Shown here: in pieces, positions 1 to 6,500 of the stretch
Layout of the letters: every line of letters begins with the position of its first letter
Numbering within the stretch: the first letter of the stretch is position 1
From: a virus
Virus record (IMG/VR): IMGVR_UViG_3300023108_000164
Location: 1-22,911 of that record
Length of the DNA: 22,911 nt
Reading direction: 5' to 3' (one strand)
Made by a program: the position numbers and the translations under genes
The notes under the pieces: model-generated
Databases searched by the model: none
What the model was told of the DNA's origin: nothing
What the model saw: only the letters and a program-made list of their open reading frames with translations

Positions 1-406
1 TGTACAATTAACTGTCAACTCTGCTGCTACTCAAGCAACAAGAATTGGTTCTTCATATAGCGTATCTGGGAACGGTGTAGATACCACCGATGGCACGACT
101 GCTGGCACCATCTCCACTGGTGCAATCACCAGTGGTGTTATGGCACCTGGCAATATTTCTGCCACTCAGGCTACCAATGGTGCTGCCTTTTCCTATTCTG
201 CTTCTTATACTCAAGCAGATGCGGTTCCAACTTCTGCTCCTAGTGTAGGTGATGTTGGTAACTTTGGTTCTATGACTAGCAATGCTGCTGGTACTGCTGG
301 AACTCTGGCAGGTACTATTACCTCTGCTGGTGCTATGACTTTGACCGCTGGTGGAGCTGGTACAAGTGCTACAGGGCAATTCGTAAGTGAGCTTCTGATC
401 AAGTGA
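1..406 (+). CDS. C-terminal part of a Ser/Thr/Ala/Gly-rich virion-like protein
   Basis: The gene enters from the left edge, so only about 134 C-terminal residues are visible; the reading frame begins at base 2 and ends with TGA at 404-406. The protein is almost wholly Ser, Thr, Ala, Gly and Val, with no Cys or Trp. It has an approximate internal repeat: SAATQATRIGSSYSVSG is followed about 45 residues later by SATQATNGAAFSYSASY. Such low-complexity, beta-prone repeats are common in phage fibre and decoration proteins, so a virion surface role is likely but inferred. The next gene starts 15 bases downstream behind a strong ribosome site (AAGGAG). An in-frame ATG at 140 is internal, because the repeat continues upstream of it to the edge. 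Confidence 0.7.
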   Translation, partial: VQLTVNSAATQATRIGSSYSVSGNGVDTTDGTTAGTISTGAITSGVMAPGNISATQATNGAAFSYSASYTQADAVPTSAPSVGDVGNFGSMTSNAAGTAGTLAGTITSAGAMTLTAGGAGTSATGQFVSELLIK

Positions 407-421
407 TCCAAGGAGATCATT

Positions 422-874
422 ATGACTTCTGGAAGGACAATTTGGTATATTGCGACGAGTGTGGGAGTAATCCTGAGTACAACTGCCACTGCCCTGGCAG
501 TCCCCGTTGTGCCAAACTTCACTCAGGGCTCGATGACGAGTCACACAGAAACGACGAGTAAAGTAACAGAAACTATTAATTCTATCGATTATAGTACTGG
601 TTATCAGTATACTGTAACGGGAACTAATGTAACTCCATCGAGTGGTCTTTCTCCGAGTTCTACTTCCAATCAATCTACTTCATCAAACGGCGTGACTTCG
701 ACATGGACTGGATTAAATCTGCAAAGCAGACCGAGTTGGTCAATAACAACACCAGGAGCAGCGTTTCAGTTCACAGAGACGTATCAAGGACCTGGCATGA
801 GCAATCAAACGATTATTCAAAGAACGACGGAAATACAATCCATAACGGATACAACAAGTATTTTCATGCAATAA
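422..874 (+). CDS. Exported Ser/Thr-rich protein, unknown function
   Basis: A 150-residue protein starts at ATG 422, seven bases after a strong AAGGAG ribosome site. Residues 1-26 look like a signal peptide: a short polar start, a hydrophobic core (IATSVGVILSTTATALA) and an ALA cleavage motif just before VPVVPNF. The mature part is very rich in Ser, Thr, Asn and Gln with no Cys, resembling an extended beta-structured surface protein. It lies between two other likely exported or virion proteins. The function is not recognised; a periplasmic or virion-associated role is inferred from the signal peptide and neighbours. Its stop (872-874) is 10 bases before the small Cys-rich ORF, whose ribosome site begins right after it. 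Confidence 0.75.
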   Translation: MTSGRTIWYIATSVGVILSTTATALAVPVVPNFTQGSMTSHTETTSKVTETINSIDYSTGYQYTVTGTNVTPSSGLSPSSTSNQSTSSNGVTSTWTGLNLQSRPSWSITTPGAAFQFTETYQGPGMSNQTIIQRTTEIQSITDTTSIFMQ

Positions 875-1617
875 AGAGGAAACTATGTCTACTACTTGTC
901 CTGAGTGCGGGTGTCAGTGCCCCTGTAAATGCAGAGACTGTCGGGGGTGTAAGTGCAACGGCAAGTCCGATCGCAAATAGCTCAGGCTCAGTCACCAACC
1001 AAGCAATCCAGGTCCTTCAAGGTCCATATATTACCAACACATATGGTGATGGAATCTCGTGTCAAGGAAGCACACTAAACGTCACACCATTTGTAACTGG
1101 AAGTAGTTCTTTCCAGAAACCATTTGAACCATATTATATGGATCCAGTCTATGATATGAGCGACTTGGATGAAGATGGATTGATGGATAATCCAGGAGAT
1201 ATTTTATATCACGTTCCTACTAGAACCGCACAGAAAGATACTTATAATCTGTCTATTGGTGTTTCTGCTACATGGTCAAAACCATTAGACAAAGAAGCAC
1301 AAGAACTCTGCCGAAAAGCAGCAACAAAACATAACGCTTTAAGAGACCAAATCCTTGCTAATCGTAGATTAGAGTTTGAACTTACGAGATTAACTAAGTG
1401 TGGTGAGTTGGCACAAAAAGGTATTGTGTTCCATCCACGGAGTCCTTTCTATAGAATATGTGCAGATGTGGTATTGAAGAATCCTCCAGGAGTTATTCCA
1501 CCACATAGACACACTATTCCAGCCCCTTCAGCTTCCTCACAGCGTGTGAGCGGATCCGCTGCTGATCTCGGCGGTCCTTTACAGACTCCCGCACGACCTT
1601 CTTCTTCCGCAAAGTAG
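871..1617 (+). CDS. Exported virion-like protein with no normal start codon
   Basis: The frame open to 1617 encodes a convincing signal peptide, KRKLCLLLVLSAGVSAPVNA, with VNA cleavage before ETVGGVSATASPIANSSGS. The mature part (about 225 residues) resembles a family of exported proteins I recall from T4-like cyanophages; this recollection is unchecked and the function unknown. An acidic stretch, DLDEDGLMDNPGD, looks like a Ca-binding loop. No ATG, GTG or TTG lies near the signal peptide: the codon in the natural start position is ATA at 871, and the nearest in-frame normal starts are TTG 736 and ATG 703, far inside the upstream gene. So 871 is a best guess: ATA start, frameshift from ATG 885, or sequence error. 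The last 104 bases overlap the opposing gene and encode low-complexity Ser/Ala/Pro sequence. Confidence 0.65.
   Translation: MKRKLCLLLVLSAGVSAPVNAETVGGVSATASPIANSSGSVTNQAIQVLQGPYITNTYGDGISCQGSTLNVTPFVTGSSSFQKPFEPYYMDPVYDMSDLDEDGLMDNPGDILYHVPTRTAQKDTYNLSIGVSATWSKPLDKEAQELCRKAATKHNALRDQILANRRLEFELTRLTKCGELAQKGIVFHPRSPFYRICADVVLKNPPGVIPPHRHTIPAPSASSQRVSGSAADLGGPLQTPARPSSSAK
885..980 (+). CDS. Tiny Cys-rich protein (31 aa, 10 Cys) overlapping the next gene
   Basis: This ORF begins at ATG 885 and ends with TAG 978-980. The start is MSTTCPECGCQCPCKC, followed by further CxxC and CxC pairs and a basic end (GKSDRK); 10 of 31 residues are cysteine. The spacing (CxxCxCxCxCxC, then xxCxxCxC) resembles metallothionein-like or zinc-binding peptides. 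A good ribosome site (AGAGGA, 876-881) stands 4 bases before the ATG, directly after the previous stop. The complication is that the +1-shifted frame over the same bases encodes the signal peptide of the downstream exported protein. Either this is a real overprinted gene, or its cysteines are a by-product of that signal-peptide code. The ribosome site favours translation here. Confidence 0.5.
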   Translation: MSTTCPECGCQCPCKCRDCRGCKCNGKSDRK

Positions 1618-2236
1618 TAATCTTTTTCATAATCTTTTTGACAGTGGGTTTAACTACTTTGAGCAGAAGATCTGCAATCGGTTTAGCAAAGATAGCAGAA
1701 CTTGTTGCAACAAATGCAATGGATGCAGTTGTGGTTACAAGGTCAAGAGGTGGTAAATATTTTTCGGTAAACGTTGGTTCTATACATCGTGGATCACTTG
1801 CTAATAGTTCTTTATACCACTGACATACCTGTTCCTCAGATTTATTTTCCAATTTGGGAACTGGTGGTATCTTTTGTGATGGCACCTCTGGCGGTGGTGG
1901 GGTTTCCGTTGGTGGTTGTTCTGTTTTTACAGGCTCTACAGGTGCGCTCTGAGTGATAACTAATTGCTCTGGAGTGTAATCCATTGCATCATATGTTGGT
2001 ATCCCAGCGTCACAATGAGTGACGATACCGTTGGGATCATCTTCTGCTAGATTCTTATTACGTTGTCCGTCTTTGTGTGTCTCTACACATCCAGGCATTT
2101 GGATGATAGGAACACCAATTTGTTGTGTTACTCTTGGAACAGGCGGAATGATAGGAGGTGGGAGACCTATGCTCCACACCTCCACGTTTGGTATTTGCTG
2201 TTGCCTGATGTTTATCTCATCAATCGATAAATCCAT
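1514..2236 (-). CDS. Proline-rich membrane protein with basic C-terminus
   Basis: A 240-residue protein, last gene of the minus-strand operon. Residues 25-34 and 98-128 are proline-rich (PPPIIPPVP; PPTETPPPPEVP), a probable extended spacer. Residues about 166-186 (LVTTTASIAFVATSSAIFAKP) form a probable membrane helix. Residues 193-240 are strongly basic (KPTVKKIMKKITTLRKKKVV). Cys at 50, 75, 138 and 151 could form disulfides. The layout resembles a one-pass membrane or virion-associated protein with a nucleic-acid- or lipid-binding tail, but I do not recognise the family. The start (ATG at 2236) follows an AAAAGAGA purine run and overlaps the end of the zincin gene by 17 bases. The 3' end overlaps the convergent + strand gene by 104 bases. 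Confidence 0.75.
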   Translation of the reverse strand: MDLSIDEINIRQQQIPNVEVWSIGLPPPIIPPVPRVTQQIGVPIIQMPGCVETHKDGQRNKNLAEDDPNGIVTHCDAGIPTYDAMDYTPEQLVITQSAPVEPVKTEQPPTETPPPPEVPSQKIPPVPKLENKSEEQVCQWYKELLASDPRCIEPTFTEKYLPPLDLVTTTASIAFVATSSAIFAKPIADLLLKVVKPTVKKIMKKITTLRKKKVVRESVKDRRDQQRIRSHAVRKLKGLE

Positions 2237-2912
2237 TCTCTTTTAACCACTCACGAGTCATAGGAGTTGGTTCATAATCAGTCCACATTGTGCCACGAGC
2301 ACAAGATTCAAGTGCTTTTTGTGTCATGCCTTCAGTGCGACCAGCCCAGGTTGCTTCTGCTTCCCAGGGTTGTGCATGAGCAGGGTAAGTTCTCTTGACT
2401 AACTCTTTCCAAATCATAGGAACATCTTCTTCGTTCCTAATAATTGCAAGCAGGTTATTCTTGATAGAACCTGCCATGCAATCTTGTGCAGCGTGCCATC
2501 CTTCATGACGCATGACTGCCATTAGAACACTCTGCCGATGCATGAATCCATCATTCAGGAAGAAGTTATTCCCTACGGTATGATAGACACCGCGGTGATC
2601 CACAGGGAAATACCTCTCTGCTCCTAAAAAAACTTTAACTCCGATCTTATCAAGGGAGCGTAGCATTGCATCAAACTCTTCACTAATAGCAGAATAATCA
2701 GAATCTGGATACTCAGACTTAATATCCTTGATGCTTTTAATTTGTCGAACATCTTTGGTGCATTCTCTAACGAGCATACAACCCATAGCATCCATGCTGT
2801 AAAATCCTTTAGTAATTTTCTCTTCAGAAGCGTTAGAAGAGAGAGCCACAACTCCTAAGGCAGCAGTGTTTACGATACTGATGCCCAGGAGTCCAAATAA
2901 AAACTTTTTCAT
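2220..2912 (-). CDS. Exported zincin-like putative metallopeptidase (HEGWH)
   Basis: A 230-residue protein with an N-terminal signal peptide (MKKFLFGLLGISIVNTAALG, processing probable near residue 28). Residues 136-140 are HEGWH, matching the HExxH zinc-binding and catalytic motif of zincin metallopeptidases, set in a helix (LMAVMRHEGWHAAQDC). Glu184 or Glu186 (PWEAEATW) is a plausible third zinc ligand, as in gluzincins. Cys45, 51, 145 and 204 could form two disulfides, in keeping with export. Its start overlaps the stop of the preceding small membrane gene (ATGA). A role in cutting envelope or virion protein, or in lysis, is inferred from export plus the motif; substrate and exact family are unknown. 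It could instead be a non-catalytic metal-binding virion protein. Confidence 0.75.
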   Translation of the reverse strand: MKKFLFGLLGISIVNTAALGVVALSSNASEEKITKGFYSMDAMGCMLVRECTKDVRQIKSIKDIKSEYPDSDYSAISEEFDAMLRSLDKIGVKVFLGAERYFPVDHRGVYHTVGNNFFLNDGFMHRQSVLMAVMRHEGWHAAQDCMAGSIKNNLLAIIRNEEDVPMIWKELVKRTYPAHAQPWEAEATWAGRTEGMTQKALESCARGTMWTDYEPTPMTREWLKENGFID

Positions 2913-3169
2913 AAACTTGGAATAGCAGATCCAGATGTACTTGGAGTATTAGGAATAGCACCACCAGTAGCACTAGGTAATGCAGGAATAGCAGCATCAA
3001 GCATACCTGGCAGTGCTTCTGTAATTGCTTCAGTTGCAGCTTCAGTAACTTGTTTCTTTGCCGAATCAATTAGTGCATCCTTTGTAAGATACACATATAC
3101 CCCTCCCCCGATTATACCAGCAGTGCCTAAAAAAGACAATACTGCGAGAGCATTAATCAACTTTTGCAT
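2909..3169 (-). CDS. Small one-helix membrane protein
   Basis: An 86-residue protein. I chose ATG at 3169 because AGGAGA lies 7 bases upstream on the minus strand and the hydrophobic segment then begins at once; a longer frame to 3232 would add a highly charged stretch that is merely the other-frame reading of the preceding gene. Residues 5-28 (INALAVLSFLGTAGIIGGGVYVYL) form one membrane helix or uncleaved signal anchor. An amphipathic Ala/Glu-rich helix (about 31-60) and a Pro/Ser/Gly tail (AIPNTPSTSGSAIPSL) follow. It overlaps the upstream gene by 17 bases and the zincin gene by 4, so translation is probably coupled. Function unknown; a lysis-cassette or virion membrane component is possible. 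Confidence 0.7.
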   Translation of the reverse strand: MQKLINALAVLSFLGTAGIIGGGVYVYLTKDALIDSAKKQVTEAATEAITEALPGMLDAAIPALPSATGGAIPNTPSTSGSAIPSL

Positions 3170-3443
3170 CTTTTTTCTCCTCTGGTTTGGATTCTTTTTC
3201 ATCTTTTTTCTTAGATGCTGTCTGAACCCCAAAAGTCGCTAAAGTTCCAGTAAAAACGGAGGCAATGAAAGTGGGATCAATTTGTTTCTGTTGCAAGCCA
3301 GGAATAGTTACATAATTAAGTGTAAGAATTGCTGCTGACCAAGATAGAATAACGACACGCACCAAAGCGGACAGACCATCATCTGCCCAATCAAACCTTT
3401 CCTTTTTGGCTTTTTCATCCTTTTTAACAGGTGTCTGAGCCAT
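3153..3443 (-). CDS. Small two-helix membrane protein, holin-like layout
   Basis: A 96-residue protein and first gene of the minus-strand operon. Charged ends (KKDEKAKKERFDWADDG at the start, KKKDEKESKPEEKKDAKVD at the end) flank two hydrophobic stretches, about 25-47 (LSALVRVVILSWSAAILTLNYV) and 58-76 (FIASVFTGTLATFGVQTA). Small size, two membrane segments and a highly charged C-terminus are typical of holins, but also of other small phage membrane proteins; I cannot name the family. The ATG at 3443 lies 21 bases from the late promoter box at 3465-3471, so late expression is expected. The genes behind it encode another membrane protein and an exported putative peptidase, which fits a lysis or envelope role but does not prove it. 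Confidence 0.75.
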   Translation of the reverse strand: MAQTPVKKDEKAKKERFDWADDGLSALVRVVILSWSAAILTLNYVTIPGLQQKQIDPTFIASVFTGTLATFGVQTASKKKDEKESKPEEKKDAKVD

Positions 3444-3464
3444 GGAAATACAGTAAGGCAGCTC

Positions 3465-3471
3465 TATTTAT
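3465..3471 (-). promoter_or_regulatory. T4-type late promoter box for the minus operon
   Basis: On the minus strand this reads ATAAATA, the core of the T4-type late promoter (TATAAATA) recognised by gp55-type sigma factors. It lies 21 bases before the ATG at 3443 and is the only promoter-like element ahead of the four-gene minus operon. Confidence 0.6.
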
Positions 3472-3474
3472 TGT

Positions 3475-3481
3475 CTAAATA
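3475..3481 (+). promoter_or_regulatory. T4-type late promoter box for the fibre gene
   Basis: CTAAATA lies 29 bases before the ATG at 3511 and only 3 bases from the opposite-facing box. The same CTAAATA occurs before the oxygenase gene at 12663, and the ATAAATA variant at 8724 before the VGIGT gene. Confidence 0.55.
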
Positions 3482-3510
3482 GGTCAGAACAATGTCTATG
3501 ATGCAAGAAG

Positions 3511-6500
3511 ATGCCTCTTAGTAAGTTAGATAATTTCATTAAGAACACACAAGGACGTATCCTTTATGTAAATCCTAATGATCTTGATGCTACTGACAGT
3601 ATTGAAAATCAGGGTAACTCTCTGACACAACCTTTTAAGACTATTCAGAGGGCACTCCTTGAGTCTGCTAGATTTTCATATGTAAGAGGAAAGGACAACG
3701 ACCTCTTTAACAGAACAACTATCCTGTTATATCCTGGTGATCATATTATTGATAATAGACCAGGATTTGCAATCAGAAATGTAGGTGGTATTGGTAAAGT
3801 AGTTAGCCCTGCTGGATCAGAAACAGACGCTACATCGACTCTCAATCTTACACTTACATCCAACTTTGATTTAACTCAAGAAGATAATATTCTTTATAAG
3901 TTTAACAGTGTCAACGGTGGTTGCATTGTACCTAGAGGTACATCCATCGTTGGTATGGATTTGAGAAAGACCAGAATCAGACCAAAATATGTTCCAAACC
4001 CAACAGATGAGAATGTAAATCAGTCTGCTATTCTGAGAATCACTGGTGGTTGCTATTTCTGGCAGTTCACCTTCCTTGATGGTCAAGATAATGAGTTGGT
4101 TTACACCGACCCTGCCACATTTGATACTACTAATAGATCACTCCCTACCTTCTCTCACCACAAACTCTCTGCCTTTGAGTTTGCTGATGGTGTAAATGAT
4201 GTAACAGGATACAGTGGTTTGACTGACCTCAGCATGTATTATTACAAGCTGACTCATGCTTTCCAGGCATCATCTGGTCGTCCTGTTTCATTCCAATGGC
4301 CAAATGAGCAAGGTGATTTTGATAAGCAAAGAGCAGAATATGAAATCGTTGGTGCTCTTGGTGTAGACGCTGCCGTTGTTACATCGATGTTTGCTGGTGA
4401 TGGTGCAACACCCACAGCACAAGTAACAGTAACAACACAAAACCCACACGGATTCACTACAGGAACTCCAGTCAAGATTCGTGGTGTTAATGTATCCAAT
4501 TATAACATCTCTGCATTTGTCACATCTGTAATTAGTGACACTTCATTTACATATCAGTTGCCAAGTTTCCCACAGAACTTGATTGCAACTCCAGACTCTT
4601 CCAATGCTACTGTAACCATTGAGTCTGATACAGTTAGTGGTGCTTCCCCATACATCTTTAACGTATCACTCAGATCCGTTTGGGGTATGCAGGGTCTTCA
4701 TGGTGATGGTGGTAAGTGTACTGGTTTCAGATCTATCGTTTTAGCACAGTTCACTGCAATCTCTCTGCAGAAAGATGATAGAGCTTTTGTAAAATATAAC
4801 GAACTATCTAGATTATATGATGGTATTGTATACACTAAAGTAACTGGTGGTGATTTGTCTGGTGGATCTAGTTCTACTAACAGTGCCACTGTTTATCACT
4901 TAGACTCTGATGCTGTCTATAGAAGTGGATGGGAAACTACCCACGTTAAGTTGAGCAACGATGCTGTATTCCAGATCGTTTCGGTGTTCGCTATTGGTTT
5001 CAATAAGCACTTCGAAGCATTAAGTGGTGCTGACGCATCTATCACCAACTCCAACTCTAACTTCGGTCAGATTGCTCTGGTTGCTGATGGATTCAAGGCA
5101 GCAGCATTTAATCGTGATGATCAAGGATTCATCACCAATATCATTACTCCAAAAGAAATTAATGCAAGAGAGAAGCAAGTAAGTTGGCTTCAAATTGATG
5201 TCAACAAGACTCTAAATGCTGGCATCTCTAGTCATTTGTATCTCTCTGGTCAGTCTGACCAGGATATTCTTCCCACATATCTGACACAGGGATTTAAGAT
5301 TGGTGGCAGACATGGTGAGACTTTATTCCTTCCAGGTTCAACAGGAATTGGTACTCTGACTGCTACAATTCAGATGCCTACTAATTCTGTGGGTGTAGGA
5401 GCAACTGTCGCTTATGGATCTAAGTCTGGTATTAAAGAAGCAGATGTTACTTCTGGACCAACTGATAATGAACTGACAATCGCAAGTGATATTGGTTTAG
5501 TAACTGGTGAATCTATCAGAATCATTAGTCAAACTGGTGACCTTCCAGAAGGAATAGAACCACATAGAACATACTATGCCATCAGAGTTTCTGCTACTGA
5601 GATTAAAGTTGCTTCTTCTTTCTCTGATGCTCTGAATGATAATGAAATCACCATTTATGGTGGAGCAGCTTTGGTTATTCGCAGTAGAGTGAGTGACAAA
5701 ATTGCTGGTGATATTGGTCACCCAATTCAATACGATACTGAATCAAACAACTGGTTTGTTCACGTCAATACCAACAATGATATCTATGTTGGTCTTTCTA
5801 CATTTACTGATGCTATAACTCCTAGATCATATGTCAAGAGACGTGATGACACTAGAGGTCTTGACTCTAAGATTTATCGTGTCAACTATGTAATTCCTAA
5901 GGAATCTCAGGACTCTAGAGATCCTAGACAGGGATATGTTCTCCAACTCTCCTCTCAGACTGGATTTGCTCAGACAGATTACGCTACTGCCACATCATTG
6001 CAGAGAGCAGATGTTCTCTATGATAGAAATCACAGTTTCATTTCTACATGCTCTGCATCTGGTAGCACAGTAACAATCAGAACGGATCTTCCTCATGGAC
6101 TAGATGTTGGTGATAAGGTTATCCTCACTAATATTAAGAGTGATACAAACACTGTCGGTGCTGCTAACAGTGGATACAATGGTAAGTTTGCCGTTGCTGG
6201 TATCAGTGATGACATGACATTTACCACTGATGTTACTGACACTGATGGTGTTGTTCATAACCCTGGCACATTTACTGATACAACTGGTGATCGTAACCTC
6301 TCTCTTCCAAGATTTGAGAGAAATGATTTGCAGTCCAACTTCTTCATCTATAGAAGTACAGTTGTTTCGACTTATGAAAGGGACAAATCTGATGGACAAT
6401 ATCTGCTTGAACTCTTAGATGCTGATTATGCACCTGAAGTTGAATTCACTGCACAAAAGTATAAACCAAATGTTGAGGATTACTATCCTCAGTTTGATAG

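Noticed and set aside
53-673. 206-residue open frame on the minus strand
   Set aside because: It is antisense to two + strand genes with good starts and a ribosome site; its product is a Ser/Arg/Thr-rich sequence that mirrors their low-complexity codons.
703-870. Extension of the exported protein to ATG 703
   Set aside because: It would put 56 polar residues before a clear signal peptide and overlap the previous gene by 170 bases in another frame.
1638-2246. Three short + strand open frames (61, 60 and 75 residues)
   Set aside because: They are opposite the Pro-rich minus-strand gene, have no ribosome sites and show only the reverse of its codon pattern.
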